DNA of 64,000 nucleotides, from assembly GCA_946406115.1 (NCBI GenBank), contig OX291553.1:14203001-14267000 (forward strand), read 5' to 3'. How positions within the stretch are numbered: the first letter of the stretch is position 1; each line of letters opens with the position of its first letter. The notes under the pieces are model-generated. The model made no database searches. It was not told where the DNA came from and saw nothing but the letters and a program-made list of their open reading frames with translations. The position numbers and the translations under genes are program-made. This stretch comes from Apoda limacodes. Taxonomy: Eukaryota > Arthropoda > Insecta > Lepidoptera > Limacodidae. Below, piece after piece: positions 12,568 through 23,350 of this stretch.

Positions 12568-13076
12568 TTGACAAAGTATGATTTTTCAAAAACTTTACTG
12601 AGTATAGGTAGTATTGAAATAGGCCGAAAATTATTAGGATCTGTTGAACTACCTGATTTAAAAAGAGGTATAACTTTGCTAAGTTTCATCTCATCCGGAA
12701 ACACACCACTATCAACACAACTATTAAAAATAATGGCTAAGGGTTGTGCTATAACATGAATAATTGAATTTATAGTTTTTACAGAAAGTCCCCAAAGGTC
12801 TGTGGTGTTTTTAATTTCTAATGTTTTAAATGTATTAATGATATCCGTAGGACTAATGTTTTTAAATACAAAGGGAACGTTACATTCAGGAACACTAGTT
12901 TTTAATAATTTTTCTGCTAAGATTGGACTTGAGTTTAGATGTTCAGTTGTTTTGAATGGAATATTCTTAAAAAACTGTTCAAAGGCAACTGCTACCTCAG
13001 AATTTGTTTTAAAACTAGCATCATCTACAATCAACTCAAAGTCCTGACAAGAATTCCTAGCTTTACCAGTTTCCAT
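12561..13076 (-). pseudogene. Reverse transcriptase N-terminal part (same element)
   Basis: A 171-codon frame that ends with NNFRPISILPILSKVFEKS, the RT finger region that normally runs directly into the following frame. It overlaps that frame by 7 bases, which shows a small frameshift. Upstream of it (to about 13,290, minus strand) further coding-like sequence in shifted frames (for example around SEWANPGIHKSRRKLYELY) belongs to the same ORF2. The element is therefore non-functional without repair. Confidence 0.85.
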
Positions 13077-13295
13077 TATTTATTATGTTCCATGTAGTTT
13101 TTATTTTATTTGTTGAATTTTTTACTTTATGTCTGAGGTGAATTGCTTTTGCAACAAGACAGACCTTTTTTTTTAAATATTCCCTAAATATTTGGCTATT
13201 ATTATATGTTTTTTCTTTATATAATTCATACAGTTTACGCCTACTTTTATGAATACCTGGGTTTGCCCATTCACTAAAACTAAAGCGACTGGAAA

Positions 13296-13341
13296 TAAGT
13301 TTCTTTTTTGAAGTAAATATTTACTTCAAAAAAGAAACTTA
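13296..13341. repeat. Perfect 46-bp palindrome at retrotransposon 5' junction
   Basis: The two 23-base halves (13,296-13,318 and 13,319-13,341) are exact reverse complements with no spacer. The centre is AAGTAAATATTTACTT. The left half abuts the coding remnant of the jockey-like element, so this may be a snap-back product of reverse transcription at its 5' end. Confidence 0.9.
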
Positions 13342-15664
13342 AAAAACAGAAGCTTCGAGTTCATTCGAGTCATAAAAATGACCAGCAAAGTTATAATAAA
13401 TTTTTTACAGCATTAGACCAAGAAAGTTATGAAATATAAATTGGGTTAATTTATTATTCCTTATCCGACGCCAAAAGACTCAGGCGTACTGAAGAATTCA
13501 AATAAGCTCTCCATTCTAAAACATTTGTTAGAAATTACACGGGCGTTCTCAGATCCTATAATATAAAAATTGATTTTTGCTTCCAATTTTGAAGCAAAAT
13601 TTCCTGATATAGGTTTCTCTGCAGGAAACTGGTATAATGACTGGACTGTAGGTATTTTATTGTGACTTTGACGACGCAAGTTCTTTAGAGGGTGCAAATA
13701 TCATTGTGACAAATAAAAGTCATACGACTTTAGTACAAAGAAATTGATAGACGTCGCAGTCACTCATAACATTTCGCACGAATTTGGAACTCCGTTGCAA
13801 AGTTTCCTAATTTGACGAAGCATGATATTAATTCAACACCTAGCACTAGTCCGTCTGTCTGTCTGTCCAATACTTAAGCGCCTCTACCTTTTGAATAGTA
13901 ATATTTACATATGTACAATGCTAATATTAAAGTTATTACTGCCTACTATATAGTATGTGTATGGAGGGGTCCTCATACAAGGACCATGTTTTTTATAAAC
14001 AGTTACACATACCAGCTTTAAACTCTTACGAAAAACAACAAATAATAATAACTTGCCAAGTACGCAAAAAATTCTATAATTGGAAATAAAATACGATAAA
14101 TTGACGACATCTAGCACAAATCATCCTGAGTAAAAAATCAATTACCTCTGAAATTTGTAATATAGCTATATAGCTTTGGTAAAGATTGTGCTGAGCGTGC
14201 TAAAAATATGAACGCCATTATATAAAATAAAATTAACATGTCTATTTTGCTATGGTTTCTAACAATTTCCGTTAGTTATCGAAGTTATTTATGTATAAAA
14301 TTACTAATATTAAGTTAACCCAGTGAAACAATATAATAGAATATCCCTAATAAATTACCCGCTTCCCTAAGTTTAAACTAAGGTGTTTTGAAAATCAGCA
14401 ATATCCTTAATATAAACGAAGTGTCAATTACTTACCAACCTAAAATGAAAAATTATTTATTAATTAAAACTATTTGAACTGAAAAAAAAAACATTCAAAG
14501 CACAAATCAGAATTAAGCTTAGGGGCTATGTAGTTTCGAACAAATGATTTGGGATTAATAGCTTATTTGAATCATTCAGTAAACTTAAGCCATTTAACGA
14601 CGAACGAAAATAATTAATTTATCAATTTATATACCCTAATATTTTTAGTCTAAAACTTCAAGAAATCATAATATGTTGTATAATACATTATTTTTTATTT
14701 TTGCTGGTCTTTGCAATACATTTTGTTAAACCTTTTGAAATCAGGATTTATGTTTTATTTAAAAGAAATATTTGATTTAGTTGCAAGGCAAGGGGAGACT
14801 TAAGCAAATAGGTACTAAATAAATATCTTACTCGATTGTGAAAGTATAAGAATCAGGTTTAGTTTAAAGAGTGAGGGCGGTGCGTGCTCAGCTCGACTCT
14901 GCATTTTAATTTTTTTTTTTCAATTTCTTGAGTTTGTGATTTCTTCTCATTTATAAATGTATATTTTCAATAGTTGACTGTTCCACTAGCTTAGAAGTAT
15001 CAATTTAATACGCGATTTGCGTTGAAGGTATTCTTACGTAAAAAAAAAACTTTTTAATTATCAAAACATACCAAAAACTGGCCGAGATATAGACAATCAA
15101 AGTTTTTGGTAAAATGTCTGACCCGCAGAACGTGCTAAACGGATGACCGTCCCTCAGCTGACGTCACAGCGCATTAGACCCGCCGCGCGTGTAAGCATTT
15201 TGCATAGAGTTTCGGCTCGCAGTGTGCATTGAATACATTATTTTCATTTCAATTGTAATAGTGTAAGTTTTAAGTGTTTAATATAATAAGTAAAGAATAT
15301 TTATTTTCTGATATAGCTATTTATGCTACTGTTATGAAGTGAAAATATTTTATTTCCTTTAGAGTCTCGGCCCAAAAGCCCGTTGGAGCAGTAATGGCTG
15401 CATCAGCCAAACTGCAGTAGTCATACAGAAAAAAAAAAACGTATGATTATTTAATGTTCATCAAAATTTAAGTTTTAAAAAAATCTTATATAAAAAATTT
15501 GATGGAATAGTCTATGAATGTTTCCCATTTGTTATTTTGTTTTTTAACTTTGTTAATTTAATAAATAACGAAGAAAATCACCCAATAAGTACTTGCTATG
15601 GGATTAAGCAAAAGGCATTATATTTTCATTTTATGTTTCAGTATTACATATTTTAATTTTTAAA
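13342..15664. other. Intergenic stretch, no gene recognised
   Basis: Short frames on the minus strand (13,461-13,697; 13,905-14,117) show no recognisable domain. A GC-richer block at about 15,115-15,430, ending in GGAGCAGTAATGGCTGC, shares a small motif with the patch near 3,700 and may be a dispersed repeat. No further call is possible. Confidence 0.45.
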
Positions 15665-15760
15665 AAGTACAAAAAATATGTTGTGGAGACATGTGGGGGA
15701 GAACAACGTTCAGCAGTGGACGTCTTCCGGCTGAAACGAACGAACGACCAAAAAATATGA
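15665..15760 (+). repeat. RTE-like LINE 3' edge
   Basis: GTGGAGACATGTGGGGGAG followed by CAGCAGTGGACGTCTTCCGG is the reverse complement of the motif that opens the fragments at 9,128 and 53,150. It is the extreme C-terminal/3' edge of that LINE family, here in plus orientation. Confidence 0.6.
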
Positions 15761-16731
15761 CCGAATGGCAAAGTGGCAAAACGAAGCGCTGACGGTCTGT
15801 TCCATTCTGGATACAACTTCAACATAACCCTTCCAAGCTATTGAAATGAGCGGTGCCCATCCCCGACGCCGTCAGACAGGAATCCAATGGGAGATAGAGA
15901 AGGTTACCATTATCTATCTCGTATATTTTTAGCGATTTGATTTTTATCGTTAATTGTTTATTTAGCAATTTTTACTGACTCGTAAAACTTTCAATGTAAA
16001 GAAATTTGATTTGGTTTTTTGTACTATTTTTTTAATTATTTATTTTGAATTAAGTACTAATTTACCTTTTATTACTCATTGACAAAAAAGAGGTTGTGTA
16101 TTTACCTATTTCGTCTTAGGTAATGATGAAGCATAGCTTTTTTTATTCATGAGTAAAATTCAGGGAAACACGAGCGTTATAAAAATAAAAATGAGGACTG
16201 AAAACCTGAAATATCAAACGTTGCCCTAGCGGGCATGTAGTACAAAGTGATTCTGCAAGTGGAAACCAAATGCACTCCAACCAAACTGTGTTTGAGGTGA
16301 TAATATCGTCAGGTCCATGGAAAACTTGCGAATCTGCTATTTACATTTTTTACAGGGGATTAAAAATACATTTTGGCTTTAATAATCAAATAGTACAATA
16401 ATTTTTTTTTCCCATATGTGAGTTGGATACTTAATGGTTTTTTTTCCTTTTTTATGTACTATTATTATTATTATTTTTAAATAATCTTCTATTAAAATAA
16501 ATCACATTCGCAACTTTGTCTCAGCATCTAAAATGATGTAATTATCAATGTTATTATGGCAAATTTTACAAAGAGTAAAAAACCGGACCCTATTACTAAT
16601 ACTTCGCTGTCCGTCCATCCGTCTGTCTGTATCTCATGAACCGTGATAGTTAGACAGTTGAAATTTTCACAGAAGATGTATTTCTGTTGCCGTTATAATA
16701 TCAAATACTAAAAAACAGAATAAAATAAATA

Positions 16732-17943
16732 TCAGGTCCCTACATATGAAATTAATGTTTTATATCGAAAAAGCAAAACTACATTTTTTTATTTAAATCA
16801 AAGTAGGTACCGTTGTGATCTATGCTATTTTGCCATTTTATAGGGAGTTCATTGATTCCTTTGCTGAAAAAATTGCGGGATCTTTTAAGGTGTTTCGGGC
16901 TGCCTAATCTGAATTAAATTTTTTTCTTATTAAATAATATCCAAATTCCGAAAAAAGTGGCAGTCAGTTGGAGCAAGGCGCGGGGAGAATGGTGGGTGAC
17001 GTAAACGTGACGTAGATAATCCAATCCTAGCTCCTCTAGTTTCGCCACCGTCTGTTGTGCAGTGTGTGGTCTAGCGTTGTCCTGAAACAGCAGTGGGCTA
17101 GAGCGGTTGACCAATCTCGGCTGTTTAACGGCTAGCTTTTCCATCATGGTTTCCAATTATTGTCGGCAATACAGATCTGCCGTAATCGTCTGACCAGATC
17201 TTAGAAAGCTGTAGTGGCTGACACCAACGCTGGTCCACCGGACACTAACCAGTGCCTTTTTTAGAGTCAACTTTCGCTTGGGGCAGGATTTAGCCGGTTC
17301 TCCTAGAATTAACCACTGTGATGAGCGTTTTTGATCATCGTATAAAATCCATTTTTCATCACAAGTAATGATACGATTCAAAATCCCCTCGTTATTGTGA
17401 CGGTTGAGTAACGTGGCGCAGCAGTCGACGCGTGTTTGTTGGTTTGCTTCACTTAGTTCATGTGGTACCCATTTTTCAAGCTTTTTCACTTTTCCAATTT
17501 GATTCAAATGATTCAAAATGGTTTTATCACTCACAACGAAGCCTGCAGCTAACTCTGACGTGGTTTGAGATGGATCTGATTCCACAATCAGTTTCAATTC
17601 CTCATTGACAACTAGGGCCGTCAACGAGGTTTGTTCTGGAAGTAAAAATTCCAGAACGAAAGCGTTGGAACCAAAACCGTACTGTGTTTTCTTTTACAGT
17701 GGCTACTCTGTACACATCATTAATCCTTCGAGCTGTTGCACTTTGCAGCGCTAGTGCCACGATGGAATTAGTATTCGAAAATAATGCGATATTTTATGTT
17801 TTCCATATTAAGCACAGTACGATGTCAAAGCAAAATTGAAAGAAATTTGAATTCGGAATTCTTAACCGGAAAACCGGAAACGCCGGAGTTTTTAAAAATG
17901 GGACCTGTTCTATAAAACATCAATTTTATATGTAAGGACCTAA
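16732..17943 (-). mobile_element. mariner element, 1,212 bp, with TIRs and TA duplication
   Basis: The terminal inverted repeats are about 30 bp with four mismatches: the left begins TCAGGTCCCTACATATG, and the right in reverse complement begins TTAGGTCCTTACATATA. TA flanks each end (16,730-16,731 and 17,944-17,945). Removing the element and one TA restores AAATAAATATTTAA, which matches the empty repeat at about 56,041-56,060. Length and TA target are typical of Tc1/mariner. Confidence 0.93.
16914..17780 (-). pseudogene. mariner transposase pseudogene
   Basis: The N-terminal helix-turn-helix remnant lies around 17,640-17,780 in shifted frames. The main frame 17,157-17,624 shows NEELKLIVESDPSQTTSELA, the linker WVPHEL and the first catalytic aspartate in ITCDEKW. 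An in-frame TAA at 17,157-17,159 interrupts it. Frame 16,914-17,156 resumes with the second aspartate in LFQDNARPHTAQQ. The third catalytic region (SPDLAPTD-like in the family) is lost from this frame by a frameshift near 16,980. Transposase cuts and joins the element ends in the nucleus; this copy cannot make it. Confidence 0.9.
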
Positions 17944-18642
17944 TATATTTAAGGGAGCTCCCATACAACAAACGTGATTTTTTTGCATGTTTTGCTCGAT
18001 TTTGATAACGGCAACAGGTAGACGCTTGAAATATTCACAGAATTTTTAGTTATATAGTCACTTTAAAAATGAATAATTAAATTAAAATAAAACATTTATT
18101 TCAGCGGGGCTCCCATACAAAAAACGTGATGTTTTTGCCGTTTTTATAGATAATGATACGGAACCCTTCGTGCGCGAGTCCGACTCGCACTTGGCCAATA
18201 TTTTAACTTAAAAAAGGCAAAGGAATACCTCGATTCAGCCTACGGTGAACTAATGAATTCGACAATTTCGCTAATAAAAACTAAAACAAAATGGTAAAAA
18301 AGCTGTAAAGTTACGAATTTGCCAAATTCGCATGTCTATCATTGTCTCCACACCTTACATTTAATTTTGGTACTACAGTGAATTTGCGAATATGACTAGA
18401 TTCGCAAGTTTAACATGGTAAAAATAAATTTATTGTATATAATAGTCAACGTAAAAGTAACGTATCTTACTTTCGTAAGTTTGCTAAAGGGTGATATTTC
18501 AAACTTGCAAATTCGCACTATTTAAAGATAGAGATTCGCAAGTTTGTCACAGTGTGTATAAGAATATTTAAAGCACATTTACACCAAAAACTTGTTTTTG
18601 CGATTATTGCAGATTCGCAAGTTTTCCATGGACCTGACGATA

Positions 18643-19266
18643 TTTCTACATGTTTTTTAATAACATTTGTGTTTGTTTTGCAACATTTGTTGCGAAGGTG
18701 AGTACTTTGTAAAATTTTAGGTTCTTGTTATACAACCTATAAGAAAAACAGATATAATAATTTTCTAATTTCAAGCTAATTACGCGAAAAAGAAAATTAG
18801 TTTACAACACATAGTGCCATTTATTTGTTAACTTCAGCATCTAAGCACTATTTTCAATCAACGCCATCTAGCTGAAGCATGTGGCACCTTACTTTTCAGT
18901 ACAATTTGTTTCGTAATGTTGCAAGTACATACTGTTCGAAACACATTGTTAGAATGACTACTTATACGATACTGCATACTTTTGATTTCTTTATTTAAGG
19001 TCTAACTAAATATCGGAGTATAAAAGTGAATGTGATTTGCTAAAAGAAAATAAAATGCATTTATTTTAAGCACAGCAGTTTAAGAGTAAAATAAATCACA
19101 TCGAGTGCAGGTCAAACTCTAATTAAGTATCGCATTCAAAGAGCCGCAGTTACAGATGATCAGGCAAAGCAATTAGGACGTTCAATTATTCAACCAAAAT
19201 GTTTGTACAACATTTTATTTAGACAAATAAAATTAATGGCACTGTAAATTGTAGCATTACCTATTT
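18643..19266. other. Spacer, nothing recognised
   Basis: AT-rich DNA between the nested element and the hAT-like element. No gene signal was seen. Confidence 0.5.
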
Positions 19267-20009
19267 AGTATTTGCAAGGGCGTAGCCAGCTTTTGGGCTA
19301 GGGGGGGGGGGGGGGGGGGAGGGACAGACTTGGTACAAAATGTAGTTTTCATGCGGCAAAAATGGCATTGTAGGCACTTTACTCCATTATTATTCATATG
19401 GTAAAACTCCATAGGCGTGGAGCTTCTTCTGCTCTTGATATTTATACGTAACATTTTGCACCTATTTTTCAATACGGGAGATAACATTTATTTCGAGGGT
19501 CATTATCACGAATAGATTGGAAATCTTCTTGCCTATCTTGAACGATTTTCAACCACCTGAATAGGTGGGTTACGGCACCATAGCACATCCAAACAGTGAG
19601 GCAGACCATACAGAAGACGTCCTCAGACATCAGCCCATGTGTCAAGCCTCTGTGTACTATGAGAAAAATGACTAGCAATACGTCAAGGTGTTTGAGATTT
19701 CTGTGTGATTTGACAACGAAATCAGTTCTACAAAACAGTCAAACATGACCTATCCAGGTACAAAAAGGAGTGAAACGGGGGATGTCATGCCCTCGACACT
19801 ATTTACAATCGCACTGATGTCTTTAAATCTTAAAGGAAAAGACATAAGTAAATGTAAACAGCGAGTAAATCTCACACCTACAATTTTCTGACGATGATCT
19901 TATTATAGTGCAGTTGGATAAAAATTTAGGTTGGGCAGGATTTAGGAAGCTTCGTCACGTTTTTACGTCGTCCATACTGCAGTGCTCTTGCCTGCTCTTT
20001 CTGGGACAA

Positions 20010-20330
20010 GTAGTCCATACTAATATCATAAATGCGAAAGTGACTCTGTCTGTCTATTTTTCTGACATAGGCTACTTGAAAACGTCAAGTGTAAGTCGTT
20101 TTTTTTATTCTGTAATTGAGGAGTTGCGGTTGAAATCCTACACCCGATAATCGAATTTAGGGCGGGTGGAACCGCGGGAAAATTTGGCATGGAGATAGTT
20201 TGAGTCCGTGGGAAGGACATAGTTACTCGAAAACGACAAGCGTGAGTCGGATTTTTTCTATAATTGAGAAGATGCCGTTGAAATCCTAGACCGATAACCG
20301 AATATCTGGCGAGGGAAAATTCTGAGATAC
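20010..20330 (+). repeat. Dispersed GCGAAAGTGACTCTGTCTGT repeat (Helitron-like group)
   Basis: It begins ATACTAATATCATAAATGCG and GCGAAAGTGACTCTGTCTGT, then carries GAAAACGTCAAGTGTAAGTC and GAGGAGTTGCGGTTGAAATC. The same blocks recur at 32,520-32,690 and 40,265-40,495. It is non-coding and nested in the hAT-like element. An internal partial repetition of the AAAACG-CAAG-GTAAGTC-like block occurs at about 20,080 and 20,230. Confidence 0.6.
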
Positions 20331-20379
20331 TACTTCTCTAGTCGTGAAAGGTTAGACGAACAGTTGACTGTTAAGATGG

Positions 20380-20815
20380 GTACAGATAATTTGCAACACA
20401 AGATACAATGCAACACGAATGTTTGTGGACGGCCTGCGCGCATTCTGCGCGCCTCAACAACAGCCATTCCTGGCAGTGTTCAGCGCGCACGCCATGGAGC
20501 CGTTTGATTTTGAAGTTTACATGACTATTGGTGTTTCAATTATTTTACTACACTAGTGTAAAAAAAAAGTCCCAGACGTCATCTACATCCATTTTTACAA
20601 TCATCAATTTCAATATCGCGGGCAGTAGGCAGGTCCGCCGCGAATTAGCTGTCCAGATTACACTGCGCGCACTCAAAGCGTTCGTCGAAAAACCAACAAT
20701 AGGCGGAAACCAACGCGCACCTTGCGAATGCACGTAGCGTGCGAGCAATTGATTTTAGTGCGTTCGCGAACACATTATAATGTATAGGAAATGTTACATT
20801 GCAAATAATCTGTAC
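20380..20815. repeat. Inverted-repeat-bounded insert inside the hAT-like element
   Basis: The left end GTACAGATAATTTGCAA (20,380 on) pairs with TTGCAAATAATCTGTAC near 20,798-20,814, with one mismatch. The interior is GC-rich with GCGCGC motifs, unlike the surroundings. Both strands are open here, but frames 20,528-20,881 have no recognisable domain. Probably a small nested DNA element; no target duplication was confirmed. Confidence 0.45.
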
Positions 20816-21052
20816 GCACCTTTGACGATCCTGTAGTGGCGACCGTACAAAAGCGCTACTGAAGCAATGGCGCGCCAACACGACTTAACTTTAAAACACT
20901 TACGAACTGCTTCTTGAGGTGGAAGGTTGAACGAACGACTGTTAGAAGATGATGCAGTGTAGTAGCAGTAAAAATGCGGGCAATCCGAATAGGTAGATTT
21001 TTAATGGCAGCTGCCCCCCCTGCCCGTACCTGGCTACGCCCATGAGTATTTG

Positions 21053-22389
21053 ATTTTGTTTGTTTGATTTTATCTCAATTGTTATCAATTCACTGAGTGC
21101 GCTTATTCAAAAGTAGTACAAAGTAAAATGATATAGCAAAGATAGACCTTCCCTCCCCTTAATAGGTTACCTAGGTTTTAAGTAGATAGCACTTCTGCTG
21201 AGAGTGGCCATTTTTAGCAGATATGCTACTTACAACTCGCAGTTTTATTCTAGAATAATAGCAATACATTTAAAAAAATAGTTTGTATTTATTAACATAT
21301 GTAGATGCACATTTTTAAATTCGCTTCGCTAGTTTGCAGGGATAACGCTTAAGTAGATCATCATCATCTCAGCCGGGAGACGTCCACTGCTGCAGTAAGT
21401 TCATAAGCCCTACTTCAGTTAACCCGAGTGCCACTGACAGCAGGATAACAAATACATACAGACCGTATACTTGTTTGCCATCTTTTTGATATACAATGGA
21501 ACAACATTATTGGGGTTTTAACACCATTTTCTTTCTTCATTAATATATATTAAGAATTTTCATGCTTATTTGAAATAATATATTTGTTTTTTTTCTATAC
21601 TATTCTCATTTAAAATTAATTGCGCGAGAAGAACCATGAAAAACACCAAATTATAAAAAGTATAAAAAGTTACCCCATCATACAACGCAGCAAGCGAAGG
21701 GTTTTCATACTGAAATGGAATCGTCAAAGCAGATAATGCAAAGTGCTAATGAACCTTCATAAATGGCTATTTCCTCTTGAGTACCCACGTAAAGGGAACT
21801 GTTTACAACCCCATTGGTGTTTCTGTTAACGTGCGGCAGTATTTTTTACCTTTCATGTGATTGGGTTTTCCTTCACAAAAACAGTACATACTAACAAGGC
21901 ACAGCTTTCATTGTTCCACTTTATGACACATTTCGTGTTCATTTTACACAATACTATGCTGGGTTTAAGCGTTTATTTTTATCTCTCTTTATACGTCTGG
22001 TGATAAATGTCTTTATTTACGAAGTACTCTGAATTTGTACATCCATTCCGTAATTCAGTTCTGCTTTATCGTTTTAGTGTCGTTTCATTATAGTCAACTC
22101 AAAGCTCTAACTGCATTTTTTATGTTCATTTTCATTTTTCGAATTTTCATAAAACACTGTTTCACAGTTAAATAACAAGCTGCAATTACAGTTACTGTAA
22201 TTGACATGATTAACTACTCTTTAAGCTCACTTGGGGGTTATCATTTTTCAATATTATTGGTACAATTATTTATAAACTATATATAGCCTTACCATATTCA
22301 GATTTTTAGCCTATATTTTTTATTTTGTTATAAGAATGTTTTAAATGTAAAATTTATATTGTATAAATCATGTGTGTTAACGTTCTTAT
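21053..22389. other. Intergenic stretch, with a possible empty site and LINE edge
   Basis: No gene was seen. GGCCATTTTTAGCAG...GCTACTTACAACTCGCAG at about 21,208-21,255 resembles the flanks of the hAT MITE at 59.46 kb without the insert. At 21,358-21,400 the motif GGGAGACGTCCACTGCTGC is a short RTE-like LINE edge. The rest is AT-rich. Confidence 0.5.
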
Positions 22390-22397
22390 GTAATAAA

Positions 22398-22660
22398 CAG
22401 GGCCACCGAGAGGGGTGGGGAGAGGGTTGACGTGTGGGTTTCCCCCGGGCCTGCAGTTTTAAGAAGGGCCCGCGATTTCCCGAAAAACCTTCACTTTAAT
22501 GACGATTTTGACTGTTTGCATAGAATCAATCCTTTCAAATTTTCGCGCCCGAAGAGCAACGACCAATGAGAACGCGCTATTGGTTTGAGGAGCTGCGTGC
22601 GCCAAAATAAAGCCGTGCACATGGATACCCCTGGGCCCTGATTTTCTCTCTGCGGCCCTG
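22398..22660. mobile_element. hAT-type MITE, 263 bp
   Basis: The terminal inverted repeats are CAGGGCCACCGAGAG and, in reverse complement, CAGGGCCGCAGAGAG. An exact 8-bp duplication GTAATAAA flanks it (22,390-22,397 and 22,661-22,668). CAGGGCC-type ends plus an 8-bp duplication fit hAT. There is no coding capacity. It is distinct from the GGGCGTAGCC family at 19.3 kb. Confidence 0.88.
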
Positions 22661-22668
22661 GTAATAAA

Positions 22669-23077
22669 TTATATATAAACTATAATTGTGTTATACTTGG
22701 TTGTGCTTCTTGTTTGTACCTGAGAAAATGTATATTCCAGTGGGAGCTCTCAATCATTATAAAAGTATTAAACCGTAACATATAACATAAATTCTCTGCG
22801 TCAAAATGTCCGTTTGTTGAGAGCATAACAGTCATTATTTTTGACAATATACACATATTTGTCAAAATATGTGTGTGTTGTAATACTTATATGTCAATAT
22901 AAATAAAGCATTGTAGTACCTAGTACCTACTTGTGCCTAAAATAACTATTTTAAACTATATTAGTGTGTTTAAAGCGATTGTAAGCTCTTTTTGCTTGTG
23001 TGTATATATATTCTTTTTGTTCATGAATAACTATGGTGCAAACACGGCATCCTGACGCGTCTACAGCTAGGGCTATG
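22669..23077. other. Spacer, nothing recognised
   Basis: AT-rich; a short minus-strand frame (22,680-22,865) has no recognisable feature. Confidence 0.5.
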
Positions 23078-23081
23078 TATA

Positions 23082-23350
23082 TGTCGCAGCCATATGGTTA
23101 AATTAGCCATTTAATGAGACGCCTAGGCAGATTGTCAACTATGGAAAAGAAAGGAACAGAAATCGCACTGTATAAGTCATGTATGTTGGGTTAGGTTCAG
23201 TTTCTCTTTTGTAAACGTAGAGACGTAAGTAAACGTTCTAGTTAAGTTTCATATAATAATCTGTTCAGTTATATGATAATTTCTTTTCCAATTTTGACGA
23301 TCTGCCTAGGCGTCTAAATAAATGGCTAATTTAACCATATGGCTGCGACA
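23082..23350 (-). mobile_element. Foldback MITE, TGTNG-ended family, copy C (269 bp)
   Basis: Both arms begin TGTCGCAGCCATATGGTTA and share GACGCCTAGGCAGAT. The centre matches copies A and B in reverse orientation (for example GGTTCAGTTTCTCTTTTGT). TATA on the left (23,078-23,081) and TACA on the right (23,351-23,354) agree in 3 of 4 bases, consistent with an aged 4-bp duplication. Confidence 0.8.

Larger units (their letters stand above)
11144..13341 (-). mobile_element. Jockey-like non-LTR retrotransposon, 5' truncated
   Basis: The 3' end (low coordinates) is a TTTGAC-repeat tail (GTCAAA repeats on the plus strand at 11,144-11,161), preceded upstream by a 3' UTR and a reverse-transcriptase frame. 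Coding-like sequence continues to about 13,290 with frameshifts. The first ORF and endonuclease are missing, as is usual for 5' truncation during target-primed reverse transcription. The 5' border is a perfect palindrome (13,296-13,341). Related pieces are at 7,025-8,040, 32,090-32,260 and 46,020-46,620. Confidence 0.85.
16570..18200 (-). repeat. Dispersed repeat (AGTGCGAGTCGGACTCGC family), split by mariner
   Basis: In reverse complement this matches 55,816-56,240. The start motif, on the plus strand GCGAGTCCGACTCGCACTTG, is near 18,170-18,190. Blocks on the plus strand include CACGTTTATTGTATGGG-like sequence and ATCTCATGAACCGTGATAG near 16,632. The end motif includes a run of GTCCGTCC. The mariner at 16,732-17,943 separates the two halves. 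This family is abundant in lepidopteran DNA and non-coding; its class is not settled here. Confidence 0.8.
16306..18640. mobile_element. Outer DNA-transposon-like element with perfect 32-bp TIRs
   Basis: Bases 16,306-16,337 and 18,609-18,640 are exact reverse complements of each other (beginning TCGTCAGGTCCATGG). TA lies outside each end (16,304-16,305 and 18,641-18,642), compatible with a 2-bp target duplication. The right subterminal region (18,315-18,640) holds several copies of a TTCGCAAGTTT-like motif in both orientations, as transposase-binding iterons often do. No transposase of its own is visible. The superfamily is unresolved. The interior is occupied by a dispersed repeat that carries a mariner. 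Confidence 0.8.
19275..21044. mobile_element. hAT-like transposon, 1,770 bp, decayed
   Basis: The ends are CAAGGGCGTAGCCAGC and, in reverse complement, CATGGGCGTAGCCAGG followed by G-rich sequence. The exact 8-bp duplication AGTATTTG flanks both ends (19,267-19,274 and 21,045-21,052), the hallmark length for hAT. A run of about 19 G follows the left TIR. No intact transposase is present. Minus-strand frames at 19,257-19,678 may be remnants. Other repeats have inserted (20,010-20,330 and possibly 20,380-20,815). A 119-bp relative lies at 59,462-59,580. Confidence 0.88.

Noticed and set aside
12568..13047. Plus-strand frames of 63 and 81 codons
   Set aside because: They are antisense to the reverse-transcriptase frame of the jockey-like element.
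19302..19320. Long G run as a regulatory quadruplex
   Set aside because: It lies just inside a hAT-like TIR and recurs in the 119-bp relative, so it is part of the element.
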